The position numbers and the translations under genes are program-made. Below the pieces are notes generated by a model. That model was given only the letters and a program-made list of their open reading frames with translations, ran no database searches and had not been told where the DNA came from. 64,000 bases of DNA from a gamma proteobacterium HIMB55 (GTDB lineage Bacteria > Pseudomonadota > Gammaproteobacteria > Pseudomonadales > Halieaceae): assembly GCA_000227505.4 (NCBI GenBank), contig AGIF02000001.1, positions 1 to 64,000 of the forward strand. The letters are read 5' to 3'. Positions 17,044 through 25,846 of this stretch are shown piece by piece (within the stretch, counting starts at the first letter, position 1; the number at the start of each line of letters is the position of its first letter).

Positions 17044-17460
17044 TTAAATAAGGCAATCGTCGAGTGATCCGCCTTGATCAACATGATTTTTAAATACAAC
17101 AGGCGTTCTTCCTCGACCAGTCCACTTAAAGGTCTGTCCATCAATGGTGATTTGATATTTGGGTGCGACCTTATTGCCTTTCTTTGGCCCCGTAGTTTTC
17201 TTTTTAACCAATGCAGGCTTTTTTGAAGCAACAATATCTTCAGCAGATATTCCGAGCTCGTCCATCATGGATTGAAGTTTTTTAACCGCAACTTCTTTCT
17301 TTCGTTGCGCTCGCTGGGACTCACGCTCTTTTAATGTTTTTGCGGCGGCAGAAAGATTTGTTAATGCGCGTTCTACTTGTTCGATGTCGAGCCCTTTAAG
17401 TGCCCGATTCGCTGTGGCCTTCGACTTTGCGATGGCCTGAATGGCTTGTGCTTCAGTCAT
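17044..17460 (-). CDS. H-NS family nucleoid-associated protein
   Basis: A 138-residue protein with an N-terminal helical, charged oligomerisation region (about 1-75, with a coiled-coil-like A-A-A-K-T-L-K-E-R-E-S-Q-R). A Lys-rich linker follows. The C-terminal H-NS DNA-binding domain at about 100-138 reads F-K-W-T-G-R-G-R-T-P-V-V-F-K-N-H and ends S-L-D-D-C-L-I. The G-R-G-R-T-P loop is the H-NS equivalent of the minor-groove Q-G-R hook. Such proteins silence AT-rich, often acquired DNA. The gene ends 36 bases before rsmA and is divergent from the patatin gene across an AT-rich promoter region. Its place inside the normally unbroken pdxA-rsmA junction suggests it came with the patatin gene. Whether it is the main H-NS of the cell cannot be judged here. 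Confidence 0.9.
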   Translation of the reverse strand: MTEAQAIQAIAKSKATANRALKGLDIEQVERALTNLSAAAKTLKERESQRAQRKKEVAVKKLQSMMDELGISAEDIVASKKPALVKKKTTGPKKGNKVAPKYQITIDGQTFKWTGRGRTPVVFKNHVDQGGSLDDCLI

Positions 17461-17569
17461 AATAGAGAAACCTTGTTTGTCGTTTTTGTCGCAGTGTAAT
17501 CCTGTCGCAAATTAAAATAAACTTTTAGTGCAAGTGGATATTAATAATATAAGAAGATCAGGCTTGAAT

Positions 17570-18499
17570 ATGCGGACAATACTTTCAATTGACGGCGGCG
17601 GTATTCGCGGAATTATTCCAGCATTGGTACTCGATTACTTGGAGCAGCAATCTAATAAATCAACGTCGGAGTTATTCGATTTATCTGTAGGTACATCATC
17701 GGGCGGCATTATTGCTTTGGGCCTCGCCCAGGCGGACGAGACTGGCAGGCCTAAATATTCAGCTCATGATCTGGTGGATTTTTTTGAGAACAGCGGCAGT
17801 AAAATTTTTCAAAAAACTGTATGGCGTAATATTAAATCGGCAGGTGGGGTGCTCGACGAGCGCTATTCAGCGAGACCCTTAGAAGCTGCACTTCGCAAAT
17901 ATTACTCAGACACCCGATTGGGCGAAACCTTAGGCTCGACCATGGTGACGAGTTACGACATTGAGGAGCGTCGGACATTATTTTTGAAAAGTTGGCACCC
18001 TGACCATGAAACTGTTCTGTGCCGCGATGCAGCGCGCGCAACAAGTGCTGCCCCCACTTATTTCGAACCCGCGCTGATTGATGTGCAAGGCAGTGAACGA
18101 GCGCTGATAGATGGTGGTGTTTTCGTCAACTCGCCAGTGGTTTCCTCTTACGCCGAGGGGTTGAAACTATTCCCCGGCGAACCCGTGGCAGTCGTCTCTC
18201 TGGGTACGGGAGAATTGATTCGTCGCATTCCTTACGAGACTGCTAAAGACTGGGGCCAAGCGGGCTGGGTTAGTCCACTAATCGATTGCATGTTCGACGG
18301 CGCAACCAAAGTCGCTAACCATCAAATGCGGATGTTTCTCGGGGATCACTATTTTCGGTTGCAGGTCACGTTGGACGAGGCAAATGACGATATGGATGAT
18401 GCGACTGAGGTAAACATACAAAATCTGAAGCGCATCGCTGAGCGCATGATTGCGGAGAATCGATCCACACTGGATCGCATACTGGATGTTGTTGCTTAG
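17570..18499 (+). CDS. Patatin-like phospholipase
   Basis: A patatin-domain serine lipase of about 309 residues. I choose the ATG at 17570, with AGG seven bases ahead, giving M-R-T-I-L-S-I-D-G-G-G; an in-frame GTG at 17528 would add 14 residues without a ribosome site. The oxyanion loop D-G-G-G-I-R-G lies near the start, the nucleophile elbow is G-T-S-S-G-G, and the catalytic Asp is in I-D-G-G-V. It has no signal peptide, so it is probably cytosolic or membrane-peripheral, hydrolysing phospholipid or lipid-like acyl esters. Nearest relatives by pattern are CapV/plant-patatin types, but no cyclase gene is nearby. Its stop shares bases with the convergent pdxA stop. Confidence 0.92.
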   Translation: MRTILSIDGGGIRGIIPALVLDYLEQQSNKSTSELFDLSVGTSSGGIIALGLAQADETGRPKYSAHDLVDFFENSGSKIFQKTVWRNIKSAGGVLDERYSARPLEAALRKYYSDTRLGETLGSTMVTSYDIEERRTLFLKSWHPDHETVLCRDAARATSAAPTYFEPALIDVQGSERALIDGGVFVNSPVVSSYAEGLKLFPGEPVAVVSLGTGELIRRIPYETAKDWGQAGWVSPLIDCMFDGATKVANHQMRMFLGDHYFRLQVTLDEANDDMDDATEVNIQNLKRIAERMIAENRSTLDRILDVVA

Positions 18500-19482
18500 G
18501 CGCGATGCTGACTGCAGGTTATCGCTTCATTGATCGCTGCAAGCAGGCTTCCTTCAGAGGCCTCTCCCGAGCCGGCAAGTGAGAGAGCCGTTCCATGATC
18601 AACCGAGGTTCGGATGATAGGTAGCCCAAGTGTGATGTTGACCGAGTCCCCAAAACCTGCGGTTTTCAGTACGGGCAAGCCTTGGTCGTGGTACATGGCT
18701 AAGACTACATCCGCCGCTTTCACTGCCTCTGAGACAAACGCAGTGTCTGCGGGCAGTGGCAAACTGACCTCTATGCCTTCGCTCCGTGCTGACTCGCATG
18801 CAGGAATTAACTCGTCTATTTCTTCTCTGCCCAGATGCCCACCTTCGCCAGCGTGTGGATTTAGTCCCAGCATGGCGATTTTGGGTCGCGAGATGCCATA
18901 GAGTTTTGAAAAACTCTGACTGATGATTCTGAGCTGCTTGCATAGCGAGTCATGGCTTATTGCGTCGGCAACATCGCGAAGCGGTAAGTGAGTTGTCGCA
19001 AGTGCCACCTTGAACTGTTGATTAGCTAGCAGCATGACCACATCGTCGCAATGAAAGAAATCGGCGAAGAACTCAGTGTGGCCTGAGAACGGAATTCCAC
19101 TGTCGTTGATAATGGATTTCTGCACGGGAGCGGTGACGACTGCGTCATACAAACCATCTCCTGTCAGCTCTGCAGCCATCGTCAAGGTTGAGACGACATA
19201 AGGCGCGTTTGCCGCGTTCAAGGTACCTGGTGCGACGGCTTGTACACATGGAGTGTGAAGCACCTGAAGGCGGCCAGGCGCGTGCGGTAATACGTCCTCA
19301 GGCTTTTCCAAGCGATGAATATCGCACGTCACGCCCAGAAGGTCAGCGCGATCTCGCAAGACGCCGATGTCCCCAATTACCGCAACACTTGCGGCGAGCT
19401 CGAACTGGAGCGCGCGCAGTACGACGTCAGGTCCTACTCCCGCCGGTTCACCCGCGGTAATGACAATGCGGGGCTGGCTCAT
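18496..19482 (-). CDS. pdxA: 4-hydroxythreonine-4-phosphate dehydrogenase
   Basis: A 328-residue enzyme of de novo pyridoxal-phosphate synthesis that oxidises and decarboxylates 4-phosphohydroxy-L-threonine with NAD. Family features are T-A-G-E-P-A-G-V-G-P-D-V-V at the N-terminus, S-G-H-T-E-F-F-A-D (about 129-137), G-L-N-P-H-A-G-E-G and M-Y-H-D-Q-G-L-P-V-L-K with its metal-binding His, followed by the closing R-T-S-V-D-H-G-T-A. Length matches E. coli. It follows surA by 14 bases in the lptD-surA-pdxA operon. Confidence 0.98.
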   Translation of the reverse strand: MSQPRIVITAGEPAGVGPDVVLRALQFELAASVAVIGDIGVLRDRADLLGVTCDIHRLEKPEDVLPHAPGRLQVLHTPCVQAVAPGTLNAANAPYVVSTLTMAAELTGDGLYDAVVTAPVQKSIINDSGIPFSGHTEFFADFFHCDDVVMLLANQQFKVALATTHLPLRDVADAISHDSLCKQLRIISQSFSKLYGISRPKIAMLGLNPHAGEGGHLGREEIDELIPACESARSEGIEVSLPLPADTAFVSEAVKAADVVLAMYHDQGLPVLKTAGFGDSVNITLGLPIIRTSVDHGTALSLAGSGEASEGSLLAAINEAITCSQHRA

Positions 19483-19496
19483 GACGGATCCATACT

Positions 19497-20771
19497 TTAC
19501 TTGATATCGACAAAGGCCTCTTCGCGAATCTCTCTGAGCCAGTTTTCAAGCTCTTCTTCGTATTTAGATTCTCGAAGGAAGTTGGCCACTTGGTTGCGAC
19601 GAACCTGCTCAGCGAAGTTCTCCGTACGGCGATCTGTCACTTCCAGAATATGCCAGCCGAACTCACTGCGGACGGGGTCTGTGATAACGCCGATTTCTGC
19701 GCCAGCCATTGCAGTTTCAAACTCTGGCACCATCTGACCCGGGTTCGTCCAGCCCAGCTCGCCGCCTTCTTGCGCAGAGCCAATATCGTCAGAGTGTTCT
19801 TTCGCAAGCTCAGCAAAGTCCTCACCGGATTCGATACGCTGCTTTAACGAGGCGATAAATTCGCGTGCGGCGTCATCATCTAGCACTTCGTTGGGCTTGA
19901 CTAAAATGTGGCGGACATTGGTTTGCTCTACCAGTCGCTCGATACCGCGGGCCTCAGCAAGGTGCACCAGGTGCAAGCCCGAGCTTGATTGGACCTTGCC
20001 CGTTTGTCCGGGCTTAAGGCTGGGGACGATCTCAGAGAACATACTGGGGATGTCGCTAAGCTTGCGCCATCCAAGATCTCCACCACGAAACGCATAGGGC
20101 TCGATAACGCTCACGGCTTCCGAGAAGTCGGCACCTGCAAGGATGTTTGCAAGCACACCATCGACAAAATCTTCTTTAGCGGTGCGCTCGTCCTTGCTAT
20201 CAGAGCGCGATACCGAGACAAGTGCCTGAATCACCCGATACTCAGGCTCGATCATCGCCTCGCCTTCCTCGGTCGCCATGAAGTTGTCGATCTCGCGCTC
20301 TGTGATATTGATGTCACGCATCACGCTACCTTGTTGAACGCGTTGGATCGCGAGTTCGTCCCTCAAGGCTTCGCGCATTTGTAAGTAGCTTTGACCATTT
20401 TGCGTTAATGCGTCTCTGAACTGCTCTAGCGTTAGTCGGTTTTGTGCGGCGACCCGCGCCATGGACTGATCCAGCTGTGCGTCGGGGATGCGGATACCGT
20501 AGCGATCAGCAAGCTGTAATTGGATGCTCTCTAGAATGAGTCTATCTAACGTTTCTTGAACGAGTGTTTCGTCGTCCGGTAATTCCATACCGCGCTGTGT
20601 GGCTGAGGCTTTGATCTGCTGAATGCGATCACGCACTTCACTCGATAGGATGATGTCTTCGTCAACGATCGCCACAACGCTGTCGAGTGGAACGACCTGC
20701 GCATTGGCGGAGAGCGCAGCGGAGAATGCGACCGCGCAAATTACGTGTTGAAAAAACTTACCGTGTAGCAT
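19497..20771 (-). CDS. surA: Periplasmic chaperone/peptidyl-prolyl isomerase SurA
   Basis: A 424-residue periplasmic chaperone that escorts outer-membrane proteins, including LptD, to the BAM complex. A signal peptide (cleavage near S-A-N-A-Q) is followed by the SurA N-terminal helical domain (V-V-A-I-V-D-E-D-I-I-L-S-S-E-V). Two parvulin-type rotamase domains sit at roughly 165-265 and 275-375, the second with H-I-L-V-K and G-G-E-L-G-W. A C-terminal helix closes the protein. It overlaps the end of lptD by 14 bases, so the chaperone and one of its main clients are made from one transcript. Confidence 0.98.
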   Translation of the reverse strand: MLHGKFFQHVICAVAFSAALSANAQVVPLDSVVAIVDEDIILSSEVRDRIQQIKASATQRGMELPDDETLVQETLDRLILESIQLQLADRYGIRIPDAQLDQSMARVAAQNRLTLEQFRDALTQNGQSYLQMREALRDELAIQRVQQGSVMRDINITEREIDNFMATEEGEAMIEPEYRVIQALVSVSRSDSKDERTAKEDFVDGVLANILAGADFSEAVSVIEPYAFRGGDLGWRKLSDIPSMFSEIVPSLKPGQTGKVQSSSGLHLVHLAEARGIERLVEQTNVRHILVKPNEVLDDDAAREFIASLKQRIESGEDFAELAKEHSDDIGSAQEGGELGWTNPGQMVPEFETAMAGAEIGVITDPVRSEFGWHILEVTDRRTENFAEQVRRNQVANFLRESKYEEELENWLREIREEAFVDIK

Positions 20772-23133
20772 TGAAACCTCTAATCATGTCTTGCATGAGA
20801 TTGTCGACTCTCCGTCCAAAGGAGCCTAACCCCTTTAGAACGAACTGGAATTGGAACGCACGATCGCGTCTTAGTTCAGGTTCTGGAATAAAAACATTCG
20901 TATCTCGCAAAGCGTCGAGATAACTCACGTAGAGGAATCGCGCGCGCCAGCAGCAGCCATCGTACTCGACACCAATCATATCTTCCACGCTGCTATCGAT
21001 TTCAAGCGAGTATCTCAACGCACCAAATACCCGCCAGTGTTCATCCAGCGGTATGTAGGCAGACGTGTTGAACTGCTCGGTTACCGGGCGTGTGGCAAGT
21101 GACTCTGGAGGCTCGCGCAGTGTGTAGCCGATATTAAAGACGGCGTCTTCGATAGGCTGATAGCTGACGCGAATATTCGCGGCATCCAACTCTTTGTCGT
21201 AGGCATCAAATAGGAGGTTGCTGTGGATGGACCAACGTTCACTTGCGGTCATGTCTAATGCGAGAGCAAGCGCTGAGCCATCTTCCGTCAATGCGGCGTC
21301 GCCTTCCTTCAAGCGGATGCGTTGATCTGTAAAGTTGAAGATCTGTCCAACACTCAGGCTGACTCGCTCCAATCCGGTTTTTGGGTCGATTAATCGTGAG
21401 GTGAGCCCCAATGCCAATTGGTTTGCGTCGGCTAATCGATCGTGACCGGAGAATCGGGTATTCCGAAATAACTGGCGATAACTAAATGTGAGCTCGGCGC
21501 TGTCGAAGTCGGGGATGCCACTGTGGTCGTCATGGCTTGCATACAAGTAATGCGCGCGGGGCTCTAAAGTCTGAGTGAAAGAACGTCCAAAGAACTCTGA
21601 GGACCGCTCAAACGTGAGGCCACCGTCGATGCTTGCAACCCAGGACTCAACGCGTTCGTCTCTCGTTTCAACTTCGCCTGGATCCTTGAGTCGGTATTGA
21701 ATACCGCGATAACTGACTTGTGTGTTTAAAAAGCCGTAGCTGCGGGAAATTGGAAGCGATACCCCAACCTCATGGAAGAGGCGCTGTCCGCGTACTTTTT
21801 CAAAATCCGTATCGAAGTTGGCGGCCTGAATATTCACAACCGGAACCAGCGGGCCCAATGTTCTGTCGCCACGCCATATGGCGCTGACTTGTGGAAGGCG
21901 CTGATAGTTATCAGTGAGATCCTCGGCAATTCCCTGAAATTGCTGGGCCTCGACACCGAGTAGCCAATTATCTGCAAGCCAATCCACTCGCGCTTGTTGA
22001 AGCAGTGCCGTCTGACGCTGTGCACTCAGTGTGTTGTTTTCCAAATCTTTTAGATAGTCGTTGTCACTTATCTTTGAGAAGTCGATCGATGTCCGCAGTC
22101 GAGAAGAGGTGGTACTTGTCTGCCTAACATTTAGCAGCCAACGTGAATCCTTAGCGGGCTCTGAGCTGAGTTGGTCGTCATTCAGGTAGGCGCCTGTGAT
22201 ATCCCAATACCCCGTCTTCTCGCCTAAGTACCGAGCGTTAAGTTGGTGGACGAATCCTCGGTCAGCAATATGGCGAGGCGAGTAAGTCGCGTCATAATTC
22301 GCTGCGAGATTGAAGTAAATCGGCGCTGTTACATCGAGCCCACCGCGCGTATCGCTGCTGATGTCGGGGAACAGGAGTCCCGTCTTGCGCTGATCGCTCA
22401 GAGGAAATTGGATCCAGGGTAAGTAGAGGATGGGTACACCCTTGATATCAATTCGAGCACCCCATGCCTCGCCCGTATTTGTGATCGCATCTATCTCTAA
22501 GCTTTCTGCAGAGACTAGCCAGCTGGGATCTGACGGAGAGCAAAACGTGAGTTCACCATCATCTACCGTCAACGTGCCGTTCGCGTCGCGGGTCACCTCT
22601 TCTGCGATGCCGTATAGCTGTTGCTCGTATAGAACAAACTCTGCGTCTGTCAGCTGCGCTTGCTCATCGATACTGTTATAGGTAATCGTATCGCCGTACA
22701 TAACGATGCCGGGTTCTCTGACTTCAATCGGACCAGTAGCTGTGACTGTTTGCTCTACTCGGTCAATGGTGACGGCTTCTGCTTTCAGCGTTCGATAGCC
22801 TTGCGTCACTGTTACCGCGTCGGAGAAGAAAAGTGTGTCATCGGTGATATCGCTGTCACCCGCGCTGACCTCAAGCTCCGATTCGTTGGGTGAAATCGTT
22901 CGATCTACATCGGCGAGCGGATCTGTGTATTTCCCGCGACATTTAAGGCAGCGGTCATCTCGCTCACTTTTCGGAATTTGTTTGAGTGGCGTCCAATTGA
23001 GCCGTGTTTGCACGCGCTCTTCTTCCAAGGACGCGGCATAAGCAAGCTGGGTAAAAACAACGGGCACGAGTACGCCCACCCCAACGCTAAGGTAAGTGAA
23101 AAAAGCGTTAAATCGTTTTAGTGTTTTTGGCAC
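20758..23133 (-). CDS. lptD: LPS-assembly outer-membrane protein LptD
   Basis: A 791-residue protein with GTG start and a signal peptide (cleavage near A-Y-A-A). With LptE it inserts lipopolysaccharide into the outer leaflet. The N-terminal periplasmic OstA-like beta-jellyroll (about 75-230) is followed by a large beta-barrel. The cysteines needed for the disulfide pattern are present: Cys62 and Cys65 near the mature N-terminus, one Cys in L-T-F-C-S-P, and the Cys727-Cys728 pair near the C-terminus. The N-terminal C-x-x-C in place of a single Cys is a visible variation. The gene heads lptD-surA-pdxA and is divergent from amgK. Confidence 0.97.
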   Translation of the reverse strand: MPKTLKRFNAFFTYLSVGVGVLVPVVFTQLAYAASLEEERVQTRLNWTPLKQIPKSERDDRCLKCRGKYTDPLADVDRTISPNESELEVSAGDSDITDDTLFFSDAVTVTQGYRTLKAEAVTIDRVEQTVTATGPIEVREPGIVMYGDTITYNSIDEQAQLTDAEFVLYEQQLYGIAEEVTRDANGTLTVDDGELTFCSPSDPSWLVSAESLEIDAITNTGEAWGARIDIKGVPILYLPWIQFPLSDQRKTGLLFPDISSDTRGGLDVTAPIYFNLAANYDATYSPRHIADRGFVHQLNARYLGEKTGYWDITGAYLNDDQLSSEPAKDSRWLLNVRQTSTTSSRLRTSIDFSKISDNDYLKDLENNTLSAQRQTALLQQARVDWLADNWLLGVEAQQFQGIAEDLTDNYQRLPQVSAIWRGDRTLGPLVPVVNIQAANFDTDFEKVRGQRLFHEVGVSLPISRSYGFLNTQVSYRGIQYRLKDPGEVETRDERVESWVASIDGGLTFERSSEFFGRSFTQTLEPRAHYLYASHDDHSGIPDFDSAELTFSYRQLFRNTRFSGHDRLADANQLALGLTSRLIDPKTGLERVSLSVGQIFNFTDQRIRLKEGDAALTEDGSALALALDMTASERWSIHSNLLFDAYDKELDAANIRVSYQPIEDAVFNIGYTLREPPESLATRPVTEQFNTSAYIPLDEHWRVFGALRYSLEIDSSVEDMIGVEYDGCCWRARFLYVSYLDALRDTNVFIPEPELRRDRAFQFQFVLKGLGSFGRRVDNLMQDMIRGFNATR

Positions 23134-23327
23134 CGACGTGTAGGCTTGCGCTTCAGGTTATTATGCAACGCACAGTGTAACGCGCAGCTCAAGACTATCA
23201 GCCGCTTTTTTTGGCAATGCTGCGGATTTGCTTATGTAAACAGGGCTGGAACATCAGTACTTGCTGTATGAGTGAAACTCAATTTTGTGGGGCTCGGGTT
23301 TTGAGCAATCGGTAGGGGAGCCACTAG

Positions 23328-24368
23328 TTGTCATCGCAGAAATTTCTCGCTGAGCGAGCATGGCTCGCTCAATCATTACGCTGTGACGAGGCGGATATCC
23401 GCTTTCAGCTCATTGCCGGTGACGCGAGCCCTCGGAAATTTTATCGAGTATCACTTCTCACAGCTGAAAGCGGGCATACGAATGTCTTAATGGTTTCGCC
23501 GCCAACGGAAAACAACGAAAGATTCGTATTGGTCCATGGTCTGCTTGAAGCCGCTGATGTGCGTTTGCCAAAGCTGCAACGAGCGGATTTGAGTTTGGGT
23601 TTCTTTTTACTCGAGGACCTCGGCGACATCACATTTTGGTCCGCCCTGCAGGGCGGTGATGTCGATGCTTTTTACCGCAGCGCACTTGTTGAACTGGGGA
23701 ATATGCAGGCGCTTAATCTGCCGCCCGCCGTTTTACCTACCTATGATGACGTTGAGCTTCAACGCGAATTGGATGTTTGCCCTGATTGGTTTTTTTCGCG
23801 CGCACTCTCTTTGACAGTTAGCGGCGGCGATACGGAAATATTTAAGCGATTCAGTGCTTGTCTTCTCGCGGTGGCTGCAGAGCAGCCCTATGGATTCGTG
23901 CACCGTGATTATCACAGCCGGAATATCATGGTTTTGAAAGAGGATGAAATCGCAATCATCGACTTTCAGGACGCCATCGTTGGCCCAGTTACTTACGATC
24001 CCGTGTCGCTGTTAAAGGACGTCTACATCGTCTGGCCAAGGGCTCGGCAAATGGTTTGGTTAGAGCAGTATTGGAAGCTGCTGGTTGAAACGGGTCGTTT
24101 AGCGGATGAGTCTTGGGCTGATTTTTTGCGTTGGTACGATCTGATGGGTTTGCAACGCCACGTAAAGATATTGGGTGTATTTTCTCGCCTGTGGCTTCGA
24201 GATCAGAAGCCAGATTATATGCGAGATATCCCTGTGGTCATTGAGTACATCCGAGAGGCTTGTGAGCTTTATCGCGATGACTACCCGGCCATTGCTGATT
24301 TTTGGCAGTGGTTTGAGACGGCGGTACTCCCAACCGCAGTGCAAGCCGATTGGTATGAAGCCACATGA
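23328..24368 (+). CDS. amgK: N-acetylmuramate/N-acetylglucosamine kinase
   Basis: A 346-residue aminoglycoside-phosphotransferase-fold kinase that phosphorylates recovered MurNAc/GlcNAc at the anomeric position for the AmgK-MurU peptidoglycan-recycling route. The start is a TTG at 23328 behind a strong GGGGAG. The Brenner motif H-R-D-Y-H-S-R-N and the metal-binding I-I-D-F-Q-D mark the kinase core at about residues 190-220. Downstream murU overlaps its stop as ATGA. Position divergent from lptD is the same as in Pseudomonas, which supports the specific assignment over a generic phosphotransferase. Confidence 0.92.
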   Translation: MSSQKFLAERAWLAQSLRCDEADIRFQLIAGDASPRKFYRVSLLTAESGHTNVLMVSPPTENNERFVLVHGLLEAADVRLPKLQRADLSLGFFLLEDLGDITFWSALQGGDVDAFYRSALVELGNMQALNLPPAVLPTYDDVELQRELDVCPDWFFSRALSLTVSGGDTEIFKRFSACLLAVAAEQPYGFVHRDYHSRNIMVLKEDEIAIIDFQDAIVGPVTYDPVSLLKDVYIVWPRARQMVWLEQYWKLLVETGRLADESWADFLRWYDLMGLQRHVKILGVFSRLWLRDQKPDYMRDIPVVIEYIREACELYRDDYPAIADFWQWFETAVLPTAVQADWYEAT

Positions 24369-25051
24369 GACGCGCGATGATCTTGGCCGCAGGCGAGGGC
24401 AGAAGGATGCGGCCTCTCACAGCTGACAAGCCAAAGCCGCTGATTGAGGTTGGTGGTAAGCCATTATTAGCGTTTCATCTCGAGCGCTTAGTTGCGGCAG
24501 GATTCTCCGATATTGTCGTCAACGCGTCCTATCACGCGCAGCAAATCGTCGACTATTGTGGTGACGGCACCCGGTGGGGTTGTCGCATCAATGTGATTGT
24601 AGAGCCAACTCCACTCGAAACAGCTGGCGGCATTTTGAACGCGCTACCCTCGTTGGGCGATGAGCCGTTCGCGGTGGTTAATGGGGACGTGTTTACTGAC
24701 TATCCTCTTGAACGCCTTCGATTGCACGATTTGATGGCCGATGATGCGCACCTAGTTATGATCCCTAATCCAACACACCATCCCGACGGTGACTTTAAGC
24801 TGTCAGATGGGCGGATCGGAGTGGGAAGTGGATCACGGGTAACGTTCTCAGGGCTGTCGGTGATGAGTAGCGCCTTGTTTGCTGGATTGGCGTCAGGAAA
24901 ATCCGCTCTTCGTCCACGACTAGAGGCGGCTATCAGCTCACAGCGTTTGAGCGGAGAGTTGTGGTCGGGACTCTGGTCAGATGTGGGAACTCCCGAGCGA
25001 CTGGAAGCCCTAGAAAATTCGCTGCGAGATGGCAGTAACCCAACAAGTTGA
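24365..25051 (+). CDS. murU: N-acetylmuramate alpha-1-phosphate uridylyltransferase
   Basis: A 228-residue nucleotidyltransferase that turns MurNAc-1-phosphate plus UTP into UDP-MurNAc, letting recycled sugar re-enter cell-wall synthesis past the fosfomycin-sensitive MurA step. The signature M-I-L-A-A-G-E-G-R-R-M-R-P-L-T and K-P-K-P-L-I-E-V-G-G-K-P-L-L are at the N-terminus, and V-V-N-G-D-V-F-T-D carries the metal Asp. A late W-S-D-V-G-T-P-E-R-L segment closes the pocket. It is translationally coupled to amgK and followed by a clear terminator. Confidence 0.94.
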   Translation: MRRAMILAAGEGRRMRPLTADKPKPLIEVGGKPLLAFHLERLVAAGFSDIVVNASYHAQQIVDYCGDGTRWGCRINVIVEPTPLETAGGILNALPSLGDEPFAVVNGDVFTDYPLERLRLHDLMADDAHLVMIPNPTHHPDGDFKLSDGRIGVGSGSRVTFSGLSVMSSALFAGLASGKSALRPRLEAAISSQRLSGELWSGLWSDVGTPERLEALENSLRDGSNPTS

Positions 25052-25054
25052 CTG

Positions 25055-25098
25055 GCGAGCCTGAGTCTTGCGCTTTACACTAGGCTCGTGTTTTTTTT
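25055..25098 (+). terminator. Rho-independent terminator after amgK-murU
   Basis: CGAGCCT (25056-25062) pairs with AGGCTCG (25082-25088), and a run of eight T (25091-25098) follows after two bases. The loop is long (19 bases). It starts a few bases past the murU stop and separates it from rpe-trp. Confidence 0.75.
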
Positions 25099-25166
25099 CG
25101 ACGCTATTTGCCAGACCTTTTGGGCTGGAGTGTTAGCCTCTCAATTGATTTTCCTTGGATACTGCG

Positions 25167-25838
25167 ATGCGTGATTTTCAGATAGCCCCGTCAATTTTGG
25201 CCGCCGACTTTGCACGGTTGGGTGCCGATGTCGAAGCTGTGCTGGAGGCTGGAGCAGATATTGTTCATTTTGATGTCATGGACAACCACTATGTGCCCAA
25301 CCTGTCGGTTGGGCCCATGGTGTGCAAAGCGTTACGAGATTATGGGATTCAAGCGCCTATTGATGTGCACCTGATGGTGCAGCCTGTCGATGCATTGGTT
25401 GGAATGTTTGCCGACGCTGGTGCGACCTACATTACCTTCCACCCTGATGCGTCGACCCATGTGGATCGGACCCTACAACTTATCCGTGATGCCGGCTGCA
25501 AATCGGGTCTGGTTTTCAATCCGGCGACCAGCCTAGATGCGCTTAACTATGTGATGGATAAAGTCGACATGATCTTGCTCATGTCAGTAAACCCCGGATT
25601 TGGCGGTCAGTCGTTTATTCCTTCAACCCTCGACAAGCTCCGTGAGGCGCGCACGCTTATTGATGAATCCGGACTCGACATACGGTTGGAGGTGGATGGC
25701 GGTGTTGGGCCTGCGAACATAGCTGCTGCAGCTGAGGCTGGTGCTGATACGTTCGTTGCAGGCTCTGCTATTTTTGGCAAGCCAGATTACAAAGCTGTTA
25801 TCGACAGCATGCGCGAGGCGCTTGCGAGCATTGGTTAG
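25167..25838 (+). CDS. rpe: Ribulose-phosphate 3-epimerase
   Basis: A 223-residue TIM-barrel enzyme interconverting ribulose-5-phosphate and xylulose-5-phosphate. The ATG at 25167 gives the family start [15 protein letters not shown]; an upstream in-frame TTG adds four residues. Active-site signatures [28 protein letters not shown] and E-V-D-G-G-V are all present. It precedes trpE by 8 bases and so probably heads the rpe-trpEGDC operon. In pseudomonads gph lies between rpe and trpE; it is absent here. Confidence 0.98.
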   Translation: MRDFQIAPSILAADFARLGADVEAVLEAGADIVHFDVMDNHYVPNLSVGPMVCKALRDYGIQAPIDVHLMVQPVDALVGMFADAGATYITFHPDASTHVDRTLQLIRDAGCKSGLVFNPATSLDALNYVMDKVDMILLMSVNPGFGGQSFIPSTLDKLREARTLIDESGLDIRLEVDGGVGPANIAAAAEAGADTFVAGSAIFGKPDYKAVIDSMREALASIG

Positions 25839-25846
25839 GATGCACA

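Noticed and set aside
17478-17508. Three TGTCG units upstream of the H-NS-like gene as an operator array
   Set aside because: The units are only five or six bases long with uneven spacing (9 and 16), which chance explains.
17570-18499. Patatin as a CBASS (CapV-type) anti-phage effector
   Set aside because: No cyclic-oligonucleotide synthase, HORMA or ubiquitin-like genes are nearby. The only close partner is an H-NS-like gene.
25099-25166. A classical trp attenuator ahead of rpe-trpE
   Set aside because: There is no short leader frame with tandem Trp codons and no alternative hairpins. The hairpin plus T-run just before belongs to the murU end.
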